Numbered from the stretch's first letter, positions 17,801-27,162 are shown. The stretch: 64,000 nt of DNA from Bin127 sp965221625 (GCA_965221625.1 OZ244903.1:186001-250000), one strand, 5' to 3'. The notes: generated from the letters alone by a model not told the origin. A program made the numbers and translations.

Positions 17801-18466
17801 ATGTCGACCGAATACGAAGGGCAACTCTGGAGCATACGGCGTTGGGTTTCCGGATTCGCCAACAACTCCTACCTCATCACTTGTAAATCCAGCAACCAAA
17901 GCATCATCATCGATACTCCTGACCAACCGACGGAGTTGATGGACGCAGCTGCCGGCACCGACGTCAAGGCGATTCTCATCACGCACAATCATTGGGACCA
18001 TCTTGAGGGATTCGACGACGTCACTGAGAGGTTTCCGGTGCCAGTCGGCATCGGTGCGAATGATGCACCTGCAGTCTCCGCCCGCGTCGGATTTCGAGAC
18101 CCTATTGACGTATCGCACGACTCAGTAGTCCAGATCGGCAGCATCACCTTGCGCTGCATCGCAACTCCCGGACATACGCCGGGATCGACCTGCTACCTCT
18201 TGCCCGGCGAGAATCCGGGTTCGCCTCCACACGTCTTTACCGGCGACACGCTATTCCCAGGCGGACCAGGGCGAACTCCAGACGCGTCGGCTTTCGACAG
18301 CATTATCGAAAGCATCACTTCGCAGCTGCTGGTGCTGCCCGCCAACTCGATTGTCATGCCCGGACACGGCGACTTCACGACAATCGCGGCATCGCAGGGC
18401 GAATACGATGTCTTCGCCTCCAAAAAGAGGGAAACGGGAATCTTCGGAGATGTCACCTGGGAGTGA
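17801..18466 (+). CDS. MBL-fold metallo-hydrolase (glyoxalase II-like)
   Basis: 221 residues with the metallo-beta-lactamase motif THNHWDH (61-67), then PGHTPGS, FTGDTLFPGGPGR and a final PGHGD. The order and spacing match glyoxalase II-like hydrolases binding two metals, acting on thioesters or related substrates. No signal peptide, so it is cytoplasmic. The substrate is unknown. Its end overlaps the start of the CPBP protease gene. Confidence 0.85.
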   Translation: MSTEYEGQLWSIRRWVSGFANNSYLITCKSSNQSIIIDTPDQPTELMDAAAGTDVKAILITHNHWDHLEGFDDVTERFPVPVGIGANDAPAVSARVGFRDPIDVSHDSVVQIGSITLRCIATPGHTPGSTCYLLPGENPGSPPHVFTGDTLFPGGPGRTPDASAFDSIIESITSQLLVLPANSIVMPGHGDFTTIAASQGEYDVFASKKRETGIFGDVTWE

Positions 18467-19364
18467 CGACGCTGCCCTCGAAAGTTCAGAGTCGCACACC
18501 GAAGATCCGTCAAGGCTTCGCATCCTCCTGACGGCTGGCGCAACGTTCGCCATCTTCATCCCACTGGAGCTTGCGCTGTTCTTTTTCGCCGAAGGCGTCA
18601 TGGAACTCTACTCCGACTTTCGGGACTTCGCGCTCGAAACGATCTTCATGGCCGCATTGTACGCTTCGGTTGCCGTAGGCATCGCGGTGATCTGCTCCGT
18701 CAGATTCGCATCCGTCATCATCGCCTACCTGATACTCAGTGCACTGACAATTCGCATCGTGTTTGCGGTCGCCGATCCGACGACGGGCGGCAGCGAGAGG
18801 CTGTTGATCACGAACGGCACAACCTACTTCCTTGCCACGTCATCAATGCTCGTCGTCTCATTCGCACTGACGAACTCGCTACCGGGACTCGCTACCGACC
18901 AGCTGAGACTACGTCTGCCTGCGCGACCGGTGTTGGCATTCGGATTGACGATCGCGGCGTGGTTCTTCTTCACGCGACTGATCGCTTTGACTCCTTTCGC
19001 ACCAGTTCGACATCCTGACGCACCAGATTATTCGGCTGAGACCTATACCGCATTTGGAATGAACGCCGTCGCGTTCCTCGCATTCATCGCAGTCTTGGTG
19101 CCCGTCTGCGAAGAGATAATCTTCCGCGGACTCATCTTGAACCTGTTGCGTCGGGCCACCCCAGCGGTGATCGCCGTAACGATTTCGTCGTTGCTGTTCA
19201 CCGTCGTTCACGTCGACCCGTTTTACTTCTCAACCGGCCGTCTTTACTACATCTTCGGAATCGGTGCAATCTACGCAGTGTCAGTGCTATGCACTCGTTC
19301 CATCTGGCCTGCAGTTACTGCCCACGCCATCAACAATGCCCTCGCTTCGTCCGACACTATCTGA
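18450..19364 (+). CDS. CPBP family intramembrane glutamic protease
   Basis: 304 residues with about seven or eight membrane segments. The CPBP (CAAX protease / bacteriocin-processing) motifs are clear: CEEIIFRGL (~220-228), FTVVHVDP with the second-motif His, and TAHAINNAL. These form the active site within the membrane. Bacterial members process or protect against peptides and may be involved in prenylated-protein or signal-peptide turnover; the target here is unknown. The ATG at 18450 overlaps the MBL gene by 17 bp. Two earlier in-frame ATGs (18351, 18408) would add a basic N-terminal extension. Confidence 0.8.
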   Translation: MSPGSDDAALESSESHTEDPSRLRILLTAGATFAIFIPLELALFFFAEGVMELYSDFRDFALETIFMAALYASVAVGIAVICSVRFASVIIAYLILSALTIRIVFAVADPTTGGSERLLITNGTTYFLATSSMLVVSFALTNSLPGLATDQLRLRLPARPVLAFGLTIAAWFFFTRLIALTPFAPVRHPDAPDYSAETYTAFGMNAVAFLAFIAVLVPVCEEIIFRGLILNLLRRATPAVIAVTISSLLFTVVHVDPFYFSTGRLYYIFGIGAIYAVSVLCTRSIWPAVTAHAINNALASSDTI

Positions 19365-19396
19365 ACACGACACGGAATAAGATTGAAAGTCTGTAT

Positions 19397-20185
19397 ATGT
19401 CCAATCGAATCCAAGATGCATTCGTCGACGCCCGCGGAGACGGACGCACCGCCATCGTTCCCTTTGTCACCGTCGGCCATCCCGACGTATCTGCAACCCC
19501 GGCAATCGTCGAGGCACTAACGGAAGCTGGTGCCGACCTGATAGAGCTCGGTATGCCTTTCAGCGACCCGTTGGCCGAGGGCCCGGTGATTCAGAAATCG
19601 AGCTTTCGAGCACTCCAGAATGGTGTCACGCCTCAAACCTGCTTCGAAACCGCTGCCGAAATCCGCAAACTTGGCGTCGACACTCCGTTGGTCTTCATGG
19701 GTTACTACAATCCGATCTACCAGATTGGTCTTGAGGAGTTCTGCACGCGTGCCCGTGACGTCGGCGTGGACGGCATCATCGCCCCAGATCTTCCAACCAG
19801 CGAGTCTGGTCCGCTCCTTGATGCGTGTGCCCGAGCGGAAATTTCACTGGTCCCGCTCTTATCCTTGACCTCCACTCCTCAAACCATTGCCCAAGCCTGC
19901 CAAAATGCCTCTGGATTCATCTACTGCGTCTCCCTCCTCGGCGTCACCGGCGTGCGCACACAGATCTCGAATCGCGTCGCAAATCTCGTCGCAAACGTCC
20001 GGTCGCACACCGACCTACCGGTTGGCGTCGGCTTCGGCATCGCCAGTCGCGAACACGTGAAGCAGGTTGGTCGCTATGCAGATGCCGCCGTTGTCGGCAG
20101 CGCGTTGGTCTCGGTGCTTGAAGAGTGCGAGCCGTCGAACGCTCCCGAGGCCGCGGCACGGTTCCTGCGTTCCCTGACCGGATGA
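19397..20185 (+). CDS. trpA: Tryptophan synthase alpha chain
   Basis: A 262-residue TIM barrel that cleaves indole-3-glycerol phosphate to indole and glyceraldehyde-3-phosphate, passing indole to TrpB. Diagnostic motifs: PFVTVGHPD, LIELGMPFSDPLAEGPVIQ (catalytic Glu in the first part and Asp in the second loop region), VFMGYYNP and GVTGVR. The ATG at 19397 gives the usual N-terminus; upstream codons in frame do not fit the family. Unusually, no trpB lies beside it. Instead it is followed by aroH and a DAHP synthase, a small aromatic amino acid cluster. Confidence 0.95.
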   Translation: MSNRIQDAFVDARGDGRTAIVPFVTVGHPDVSATPAIVEALTEAGADLIELGMPFSDPLAEGPVIQKSSFRALQNGVTPQTCFETAAEIRKLGVDTPLVFMGYYNPIYQIGLEEFCTRARDVGVDGIIAPDLPTSESGPLLDACARAEISLVPLLSLTSTPQTIAQACQNASGFIYCVSLLGVTGVRTQISNRVANLVANVRSHTDLPVGVGFGIASREHVKQVGRYADAAVVGSALVSVLEECEPSNAPEAAARFLRSLTG

Positions 20186-20252
20186 CAGCTGTCGTGCGTC
20201 GTTTCCGATACAATCACCGCGTCTAGCCAGTCAGAACCAGCCAGGATCGAAT

Positions 20253-20627
20253 ATGTCATTCGTGCGCGGAATACGCGGTGCCACAACCGTCTCGGAGAAT
20301 TCGCGAGACGAAATCATGGACGCCACCGAGGAACTCCTGAGCGCGATGATCGACGCCAACGACATTGTCGATGAAGACATCGCCGCGACTTACTTCACGC
20401 TGACAACCGATCTCGACGCTGAATTCCCGGCCGTCGCGGCGCGTGAGCGTCTCGGTTGGCGGTTCGTCCCTCTCATAAACTCGATCGAGGTGCCGCGTCC
20501 CGGCTCGATGTCGATGTGCATCCGCGTGCTCCTCTTCTACAACACGAACAAGACTCAACAAGACATCAAACACGTATACTTAAGAGACGCAGTCGTCCTT
20601 AGAACTGACATCGCAGATGCACAGTAA
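20253..20627 (+). CDS. aroH: Chorismate mutase, AroH class
   Basis: A 124-residue monofunctional AroH-type chorismate mutase converting chorismate to prephenate for Phe and Tyr synthesis. Motifs RGIRGATTVSENSRDEI at the N-terminus, TTDLDAEFPA, and VPRPGSMSMCIRVLL with the catalytic Arg match the B. subtilis AroH type. Usual family length. It lies between trpA and the DAHP synthase gene, all on one strand. Confidence 0.95.
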   Translation: MSFVRGIRGATTVSENSRDEIMDATEELLSAMIDANDIVDEDIAATYFTLTTDLDAEFPAVAARERLGWRFVPLINSIEVPRPGSMSMCIRVLLFYNTNKTQQDIKHVYLRDAVVLRTDIADAQ

Positions 20628-20874
20628 GATTCAAGATCGCCGTCTTTCCGCTGTTGATGGCGTTCGTCACGCGTCTGCGGGTACCGAAGTCTGTTCGTTC
20701 AACTTCACGCGCTTCGTCTATACGCGCCGGCGCCGCGCTTAGAAGCATCCGCACGCTGCACGCGCGACGTCGTAATCCACGGGAAACGGCAAGTTGCGCC
20801 GTGTCGCAATCCCCAAAAATGTGCACACTAACTAGGCGCGCAACCAAAAAAACGAAATCAAGAACACACGCGAA

Positions 20875-21945
20875 ATGGCTTCCAGAACCCAAAACCTCAA
20901 CGTGTCATCCATCAATCCGCTAAATCCACCTTCCGAGTACCTGGCCGAGACACCGATCTCCGCCGAAGTCGAAGATCTCGTCGTCCAATCGCGACAACAG
21001 ATCGCCGACATCATCAATGGCAAGGACGACCGCTTACTAATTGTGACTGGACCTTGCTCGATCCACGATGAGGTCGCTGGCAGGCAGTACGCGGAAAGAC
21101 TAGCCGGATTGGCTGACGAGCTGCGCGATCGCATCCTCGTCGTCATGCGTGTCTACTTCGAGAAGCCCCGCACAACCGTAGGTTGGAAAGGACTGATCAA
21201 CGATCCTAACCTTGACGGCACTTACAACATCCCGGTAGGCATCCGTCGGGCGCGACAGTTCCTACTCGCTGTCGGTGAGTTGGGACTTCCGTCCGCAACC
21301 GAATTCCTCGACCCGATCACACCCCAATACATCGCAGATCTCGTCGCTTGGGGCGCGATCGGTGCTCGCACGGCCGAAAGCCAGACCCATCGCCAACTCG
21401 CGAGCGGACTTTCGATGCCTATCGGTTTCAAGAACGGCACCGGCGGTTCGATACAGCTAGCGGTCGACGGCATGATCGCAGCCAACTCCGAGCACGCTTT
21501 CCTCGGCATCGACGACACCGGGGCGGCATCTGTAGTCCAAACTTCTGGCAACGACGCCTGCCACATCGTCCTCCGCGGCGGTTCGGACGGACCCAACTAC
21601 GACGCTGAAAGCGTCGCGGCTGCACAAAAGGCACTCGTCGATAGTGGGATGCTGCCAAACCTCGTGATCGATTGCTCACACGCCAACTGCAACAAGGAAC
21701 ACACGTTACAACCAGTGGCCTTCCGCGACGTTCTGGCACAGCGCGTCGCCGGAAACAAGGGAATCGTCGGGTTAATGCTCGAGAGCCACCTCAACGCTGG
21801 CAATCAGTCGCTGAACGGTGATGCTTCGACACTGCAGTTCGGAGTCTCGATTACCGACCCGTGCATCGATTGGCAGACTACTGAGGAGCTGCTGAACGAA
21901 GCCTACTCGGTACTGGCCCCCGACACAGTCGGCGTTGCAGCATAG
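20875..21945 (+). CDS. aroF: 3-deoxy-7-phosphoheptulonate (DAHP) synthase, class I
   Basis: 356 residues, the length of E. coli AroF/AroG/AroH. It condenses phosphoenolpyruvate with erythrose-4-phosphate, the first step of the shikimate pathway. Motifs: VTGPCSIHD, RVYFEKPRTTVGWKG, FLDPITPQYIADLVAWGAIGART, GFKNGTGG, and IDCSHANCNK with metal ligands. The symbol is given for the family; which feedback type it is cannot be told. A 247-bp gap after aroH may hold its promoter or a leader, but I found no convincing leader peptide. Confidence 0.93.
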   Translation: MASRTQNLNVSSINPLNPPSEYLAETPISAEVEDLVVQSRQQIADIINGKDDRLLIVTGPCSIHDEVAGRQYAERLAGLADELRDRILVVMRVYFEKPRTTVGWKGLINDPNLDGTYNIPVGIRRARQFLLAVGELGLPSATEFLDPITPQYIADLVAWGAIGARTAESQTHRQLASGLSMPIGFKNGTGGSIQLAVDGMIAANSEHAFLGIDDTGAASVVQTSGNDACHIVLRGGSDGPNYDAESVAAAQKALVDSGMLPNLVIDCSHANCNKEHTLQPVAFRDVLAQRVAGNKGIVGLMLESHLNAGNQSLNGDASTLQFGVSITDPCIDWQTTEELLNEAYSVLAPDTVGVAA

Positions 21946-21961
21946 CGACCACGGAGGTGCC

Positions 21962-22915
21962 TTGTCGCCGAAGATGGCACTTGATGGATCACTAACCGAG
22001 ATTGGTTTCCTGCGACGAGGTGCCGCGGTCGCCATCGGTACGTTCGATGGCGTCCACCTTGGCCACCAAGCACTTCTCGCCAGATGTGTCGAATATGCCG
22101 AAAATCACCGCGTCACCAGCGTGGCATTGACGTTTCGCACGCCGCCGCGCGCAAAGATCGATTCCACGCGCAAAGTACCATTTCTCACCGATCTGGACAC
22201 ACGATTAGAGCTAATCGGCAAGACGGGCATTGACGTCGTCCAACCGATCGACTTCGACGCTGAGATGCGCATGACGCCGGCTCAGGACTTCATCGGCATC
22301 CTGCGCGAACGCATCAACCTCCATTCGTTGATTCTCGGGCAAGGTGCGCGCATCGGTCGTGATCGTCGCGACGCTAAGCAACTCCAATCTCTCGAAACGG
22401 AATGCGACATTCAGGTCGTCGAAGTGCCTACCGAGACTGATGAACACGGTGCAATCTCCAGTTCCGCAATCCGTCGGGCTCTTGGGCGCGGTGACGTCCG
22501 GTTGGCGTCTCGATTGCTCGGCCGGCACTTCCGCCGCAGCGGAACCGTCGTCCAAGGCACAGGAATGGCACGCGACATGGATGTGCCGACTGCCAACTTG
22601 TCCTGGGATCGTGCGATCATCATGCCCTGTCCCGGGATATACGCAACTTGGGCGCGCCTATCCGACGGGCGTACGCTCCCTTCAACAACCTACGTAGGCG
22701 ACAACCCGACGCTAGGCGGACAGTCTGGTGCTTTGGAAGTCCACCTATTAAACTTTGATGGTGACCTCTATGGCGACCCGATCGAAGTCGATTTCATCGA
22801 CTTCATCCGACGCGACATGAAGTTCGAAAACCAAGCCGCCCTGCAGATCCAGATACAGGAGGATCTGCGTCAAGTCGAAGCGGTGTTCCAATCCTTAGCA
22901 TCCCCGAAATCATGA
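21962..22915 (+). CDS. ribF: Bifunctional riboflavin kinase / FMN adenylyltransferase
   Basis: About 317 residues. The N-terminal FAD synthetase domain shows VAIGTFDGVHLGHQALL, the nucleotidyl-transfer motif. The C-terminal flavokinase domain has GRHFRRSGTVVQG, DVPTANLSW and the PGIYATWARL/ TYVGDNPTLGG region. It makes FMN and FAD from riboflavin. TTG at 21962 is preferred, just after a strong GGAGG (21953-21957); ATG at 21974 is an alternative. The stop overlaps the tyrS start by 4 bp (ATGA). Confidence 0.93.
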   Translation: MSPKMALDGSLTEIGFLRRGAAVAIGTFDGVHLGHQALLARCVEYAENHRVTSVALTFRTPPRAKIDSTRKVPFLTDLDTRLELIGKTGIDVVQPIDFDAEMRMTPAQDFIGILRERINLHSLILGQGARIGRDRRDAKQLQSLETECDIQVVEVPTETDEHGAISSSAIRRALGRGDVRLASRLLGRHFRRSGTVVQGTGMARDMDVPTANLSWDRAIIMPCPGIYATWARLSDGRTLPSTTYVGDNPTLGGQSGALEVHLLNFDGDLYGDPIEVDFIDFIRRDMKFENQAALQIQIQEDLRQVEAVFQSLASPKS

Positions 22916-24219
22916 ACAACCTCACATTCAGCGACGTCTTCGAAGAGTTGACTTGGCGCGGCGCATTAGCCAACGCTACCACGGGCGCGGAACAGCGGCT
23001 CAAAACCGAGAAGATTACCTGCTACACCGGCTTTGATCCGACGTCTGACACCCTGCACATCGGCAATCTCCTTCCGCTGTTGTGCCTCGCTCGGATGCAA
23101 CGCCACGGGCACACACCGATCGCCATTCTCGGCGGCGGAACCGGCATGATCGGAGATCCTAGTGGCAGAGCGGATGAGAGATCGCTTCTTTCAGTCGAGC
23201 AGATTGACGAAAACGCGGCGAAGATTCGGATACAACTCGAAAAGTTCCTCGATTTCGGTGCCAAAACTAATCCGGCGAAATTGATTAACAACGCCGATTG
23301 GTTGCGTCCGGCAAACTTAATCGAATTCCTCCGAGACATCGGCAAGCACTTCACTGTAAACGGTATGCTGCAGCGGGATTCGGTCCGTTCACGCAAGGAA
23401 CGCGGCGGCGGGATGTCTTTCACCGAATTTTCATATGCGCTGCTCCAGGCATACGACTTCCTGATGCTTTTCGAACGCGAGGACTGCGCATTCCAATCTG
23501 GTGGCTCCGACCAGTGGGGCAACATCCTTGACGGCGTCAATCTGATACGTCGCAAACACGGCGCGCGGCCCGACGAATCGTCGCACGCCCACGGTATCGT
23601 CTTCCCTCTGATTATCGACTCCAAAGGTGACAAACTGGGCAAATCGATCGGCGGAGCACCCGCACTCGATCCCGATATCTTTTCCCCTTATCGCCTCTAC
23701 CAGTACTTCTTCAATACCGAAGACGCCGACGTGATTCGCTACCTAAAATTCTTGACTTGGCTCGGTCCAGACGAGATTGTGCCGTTGGAGCACGGGGTTG
23801 CGGAGGATCCAGGCAGACGCGATGCTCAACGCTCACTCGCCAGAGAGGTAACGGCGATTGTCCACGGCGAATCTGGGCTACACCAAGCAGAACGCGTGAC
23901 GCGGGCATTCTTCAACGGACAGTTCGCAGATCTGTCTGCAGATGAAATTCAGGACGTCTTCGAAGGTTCAAGTTCGACGAACATCCTTAAGTCCGACATC
24001 GAAAACCGGCAACTCAGGTTCGAGCAAATTGCTGTTGGATCGCGGCTCGTATCGTCCCTCGGCGAAGCCCGGAGAACGACGGAACAAGGCGGAATGTACA
24101 TCAACTCGGAGCGCGTCTACGATCCTGCACGTGTCATCACGCCGGACGATCTACTGCACGGCAACATCATCGTGTTGCGAAGAGGGCAACGCGAACACCG
24201 TCTCATCACCGTCACCTGA
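22912..24219 (+). CDS. tyrS: Tyrosyl-tRNA synthetase
   Basis: A 435-residue class I aminoacyl-tRNA synthetase. The HIGH motif is HIGN (49-52), and the second motif is GDKLGKS (a KMSKS variant near residue 240). The conserved GSDQWGNI region and GGGTGMIGDPSG are typical. The C-terminus (~370-435) is an S4-like RNA-binding domain (RTTEQGGMYINSERV). It attaches Tyr to tRNA-Tyr. It overlaps ribF by 4 bp and is presumably translated with it. Confidence 0.96.
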   Translation: MNNLTFSDVFEELTWRGALANATTGAEQRLKTEKITCYTGFDPTSDTLHIGNLLPLLCLARMQRHGHTPIAILGGGTGMIGDPSGRADERSLLSVEQIDENAAKIRIQLEKFLDFGAKTNPAKLINNADWLRPANLIEFLRDIGKHFTVNGMLQRDSVRSRKERGGGMSFTEFSYALLQAYDFLMLFEREDCAFQSGGSDQWGNILDGVNLIRRKHGARPDESSHAHGIVFPLIIDSKGDKLGKSIGGAPALDPDIFSPYRLYQYFFNTEDADVIRYLKFLTWLGPDEIVPLEHGVAEDPGRRDAQRSLAREVTAIVHGESGLHQAERVTRAFFNGQFADLSADEIQDVFEGSSSTNILKSDIENRQLRFEQIAVGSRLVSSLGEARRTTEQGGMYINSERVYDPARVITPDDLLHGNIIVLRRGQREHRLITVT

Positions 24220-24312
24220 CACTGAGACGACATTGCCGAGGCGTCCGCAAACTAGAATCTAGTTATTGGACTCACTATCCCCGACGTTCGAAGGGTTGCC
24301 ATTACCTACGCC

Positions 24313-25413
24313 ATGACGCAAAGCACCGAACCCAACCTCAGAATTCCCGGTCCCGTGCCTCTACCCGAGAATGTGCTCAAGATCGCGTCGCGTCAGATGA
24401 TCAACCACCGCGGTCCTGAGTACGCCGAGATGCTCACACGCATGGGTGACAACCTGCGAACCGTCTTCATGACCAAGAACGACGTCTATTTCATCACGTC
24501 GTCGGGCACCGGAGCGATGGAGACCGCGGTAGTCAACACGGTTTCGCCTGGCGACAAGGTGCTGGCACTTGTCATCGGATGGTTCGGCATTCGCTTTGCC
24601 GAAATCGCCGAAGCCGTCGGTGCGGAAGTTGCCCGCCTCGAATTCTCCCTCGGAAGCGCAGTCGATATCGATCAACTCGGCGACGCTCTCCGTAAAGAAC
24701 CTGATTACAAGGCGGTCATTCTCACCCACAACGAATCCTCTAGCGGCGTCTCGAACCCGTTGGAGGAGATATGCCGTACCGTGCATCTCGAATCGGACGC
24801 GCTGATTTTGGTCGACGGCGTCTCCAGTGCGGGAGGAATGCCGATCGCGGTTGACGCCTGGGGCATTGACGTACTCGCGACCGCATCCCAGAAATCCTGG
24901 GTTTCGCCTCCCGGCATCTCGATGGTTTCGTTCAGTCAAAAAGCTTGGCAGGCGTACGAAACCGCAACCACACCGCGCTACTACTTCGACATCCAGCAAT
25001 ACGAGGACTACCTCCAGCTTGGGCAACCGCCGTTCACCCCTTGCGAAACCGCGATGTTCACCCTCGACGTCGCACTCCAGTCAATGGTCGATGAAGGCGT
25101 CGAAAATGTCTTTGCCCGTCACCACGAGATTGCCGAACGCACCCGAGTCGGTGCCGAGAAACTCGGACTCGAGATTCTGCCCGAGCGACGTTTCGCGTCC
25201 GACACCCTTACCGCCATCAGGCTTCCCGAAAACGTCGACGGAAAGGCATTCGTTGCCAAGGTTCTCAATGACCATAACGTCGTCCTCGGCGGCGGGCAAG
25301 GAGAACTGACGGGCAAGATCTTCCGTATAGGGCATATGGGATGGGTAGAACAAGCTCACATCGACGAAGCTCTTGCCGCCTCGGAAGCTACTCTCAAGGC
25401 GTTGACGGCTTAA
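24313..25413 (+). CDS. Class V aminotransferase (alanine/serine-glyoxylate type)
   Basis: A 366-residue PLP enzyme. N-terminal IPGPVPLPENVL and NHRGPEYAEM are typical of alanine-glyoxylate / serine-pyruvate aminotransferases. SSGTGAMETAV binds the PLP phosphate, VDGVSSAGGMP carries the PLP-ring Asp, and K194 in ASQKSW is the Schiff-base Lys. It probably moves amino groups between Ala or Ser and glyoxylate or pyruvate. The family also includes NifS/SelB-lyase-like desulfurases, but the N-terminal signature here is of the glyoxylate type. It lies 20 bp before the first selenoprotein gene on the same strand. Confidence 0.88.
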   Translation: MTQSTEPNLRIPGPVPLPENVLKIASRQMINHRGPEYAEMLTRMGDNLRTVFMTKNDVYFITSSGTGAMETAVVNTVSPGDKVLALVIGWFGIRFAEIAEAVGAEVARLEFSLGSAVDIDQLGDALRKEPDYKAVILTHNESSSGVSNPLEEICRTVHLESDALILVDGVSSAGGMPIAVDAWGIDVLATASQKSWVSPPGISMVSFSQKAWQAYETATTPRYYFDIQQYEDYLQLGQPPFTPCETAMFTLDVALQSMVDEGVENVFARHHEIAERTRVGAEKLGLEILPERRFASDTLTAIRLPENVDGKAFVAKVLNDHNVVLGGGQGELTGKIFRIGHMGWVEQAHIDEALAASEATLKALTA

Positions 25414-25433
25414 GTTCGGCCACCATCGGGGGT

Positions 25434-26573
25434 ATGTTCCCGATGAGATTCCCATTTCTCTACTTTAGGCTCACCGTCACCTCGGTTGCGGTCATCGTAA
25501 TGATGCTCCTCGCGATCGCTTGTGGCAGTTCTTCATTGCCCACGGCGACGAAGTCGGTGTCGCCCACTGCGCCGGCCGCATCTGATCCCACCGCCGCACT
25601 ACCGTCGGCCACCGTACGGATCGATCCCACGCCGACGCCGACTCTCAGTTCTGCCACTGCGACACCGGCACCAGCTGTCCAGATCGCAGAGGATCCCAAA
25701 GCAACCGATACTCCTCAACCCACTCCCCGTCCAGATCTATCACCCACGGACACGCCCCAACCAACATCGACGCGGCAAGCAATCGGGCGGCAAACCACGC
25801 AATCATCCACGGCGACGCCAATACCAATAACCGCACCGTCGACTGCGACCAAAGAACCAACGGCAAACACCGTCCCGGCGGCCATAACCCCTTCGCCTAG
25901 ACCGGATACCAGTCTGGGCACTGAGACCCCTTCGGTACCAACCGCAACACCTTTGCCTCCCAGTGCAACTCCCGGACCTTCGCCAACGCGATTGCCCTCC
26001 GTGACGCTGGAACCCGAAGCAACGGCAACCCCAACACCGCAAGCCCCGTCACCAACACCCGAACCGTCACCTACGCCCGAACCAACCGAGACGCCGACCG
26101 CGACTCCGCTTCCCGAGCCGGCACCATCCGGACCGCAGGCACCGAGCTTTGATCTGCCTTCCATCACGACCGACGGACGTTACTCGCTTGCCGACTTCCA
26201 CGGCCGTGAGACTGTTGTTCTTGTCTTTTATCGCGCCTTCTGGTGACCGTTCTGCCGCGGGCAGCTAGGTGAGTTGCAAGGAAGATACGACGACTTCAGG
26301 GAAATGGGAGCCGAAGTCCTCGCCATCAGCATGGACGATCTGAACGGTGCGGAGATGATCGCACAGCGAGTCGGCATCGATTTCCCGATCCTCTACACCT
26401 CCAACGACAACTCGGTGCCGAAGGAATATGGCGTCTTCAACCTCCATAACGACGGTTTGGCTTCACCTTCAGTGTTCATTGTCGACAAAGATGGCGTGAT
26501 AATCTGGGAATACATCAGTTCAGACCCATACGGCCGAGTTTCCGCGGGCACGGTCCTCGCAAATCTGCCATGA
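25434..26573 (+). CDS. Selenocysteine-containing peroxiredoxin-like lipoprotein 1 (UGA read as Sec)
   Basis: Read through the UGA at 26244-26246 the frame gives 379 residues. Residues 1-29 are a lipoprotein signal (lipobox LAIAC, Cys30). Residues ~31-235 are a Thr/Pro/Ser-rich linker. Residues ~236-379 are an AhpC/TSA thioredoxin fold. The UGA is codon 271 in FYRAFW-U-PFC, exactly where CxxC peroxiredoxins have their catalytic Cys; the second Cys is C274. Downstream QLGELQ and the VLAIS, FPILYT and VFIVDKDG blocks are intact and end in a normal TGA. A hairpin fitting a bacterial SECIS follows the UGA. The predicted role is peroxide or disulfide reduction outside the membrane. The start may be ATG 25434 or ATG 25443; GGGGG at 25428-25432 fits the latter better. 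It overlaps the next gene by 4 bp (ATGA). Confidence 0.85.
26244..26277 (+). promoter_or_regulatory. Predicted bSECIS of selenoprotein 1
   Basis: UGA at 26244-26246, then 14 nt, then a 6-bp stem (26261-26266 with 26272-26277, one G-U pair) closed by the loop AGGUG (26267-26271). The loop begins 21 nt after the UGA and carries the G residues expected for SelB binding. A competing 5-bp hairpin (26252-26256 with 26260-26264) shares bases with it, so folding should be computed. Confidence 0.65.
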
Positions 26574-27157
26574 ACATCGTACGTAAACCGATCCTCGTCA
26601 TTTCTGTGCTGGTAGTCGCCTTGGCGACATACGGATGTCAGCAGGACATCCAACTCCGAACCGTCGCACCCGAGTTCATCGATACCCCATTTGCGGAAGA
26701 GTTGCCGATTGCGCCCGACTTCACGCTTCCCTCCGCCAACACTGGCACGAACATATCCCTTTCGCAGTTTCAAGGTGAACGACATGTGGTGTTGGTCTTC
26801 TATCGCGCATATTGGTGAGGATTTTGCCAACGCCAACTCGGGGAGTTGGAAAGCAGCTACGACGACATTTCCGAAGCCGGCGCAGAGGTGCTCGCGATCA
26901 GTACCGACGATCTAAGCGGTGCCGAATCGATCGTGGAGCAGCGGGGATTGCGATTCCCAGTCCTTTACACCGCCAAAGACAACTCCGTGCCTGAAGCATA
27001 CGAAGTCTTCGATCTACACGGCGACGGCTTGGCATCAGCGTCAGTATTCATCATCGACACCGAAGGGAAAATCGCTTGGGAAAGCATCGGGCAATCGACA
27101 TCTCACCAAGTAGCCGGCGACACTATCGCGCAAGTGCTGACCAGGCTCCAAAGCTGA
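26570..27157 (+). CDS. Selenocysteine-containing peroxiredoxin-like lipoprotein 2 (UGA read as Sec)
   Basis: 195 residues when UGA 26816-26818 is read as Sec (codon 83). A lipoprotein-like signal ends at C23 (ATYGC, an imperfect lipobox). The AhpC/TSA domain spans ~48-195. The active site reads VFYRAYW-U-GFC, with C86 three residues on. The downstream region YDDISEAGAEVLAIS, FPVLYTAKDNSVPEAYEVF and VFIIDTEGKIAWESI is clearly paralogous to copy 1, but the long linker is absent. The start overlaps the stop of copy 1, so its translation probably depends on ribosomes finishing copy 1. The intact frame after the UGA argues against a pseudogene. Confidence 0.85.
26816..26849 (+). promoter_or_regulatory. 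Predicted bSECIS of selenoprotein 2
   Basis: UGA at 26816-26818 followed by a perfect 7-bp stem (26833-26839 with 26843-26849) and the loop GGG (26840-26842). It sits at the same distance from the UGA as in copies 1 and 3. It is the most stable of the three and has the guanines expected at the tip. Confidence 0.72.
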
Positions 27158-27162
27158 ATCCA

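Noticed and set aside
20628..20874. Attenuator or leader peptide before the DAHP synthase
   Set aside because: No short frame with runs of Trp, Phe or Tyr and no terminator hairpin was found.
24313..25413. Class V aminotransferase as a selenocysteine lyase serving the adjacent Sec genes
   Set aside because: Its motifs are of the alanine/serine-glyoxylate type (IPGPVPLP, NHRGPEY), without the desulfurase/lyase active-site Cys loop.
25715..26167. Gly/Val-rich open frame on the minus strand
   Set aside because: It is the antisense of the Thr/Pro-rich linker of the first peroxiredoxin; low complexity alone makes it open.
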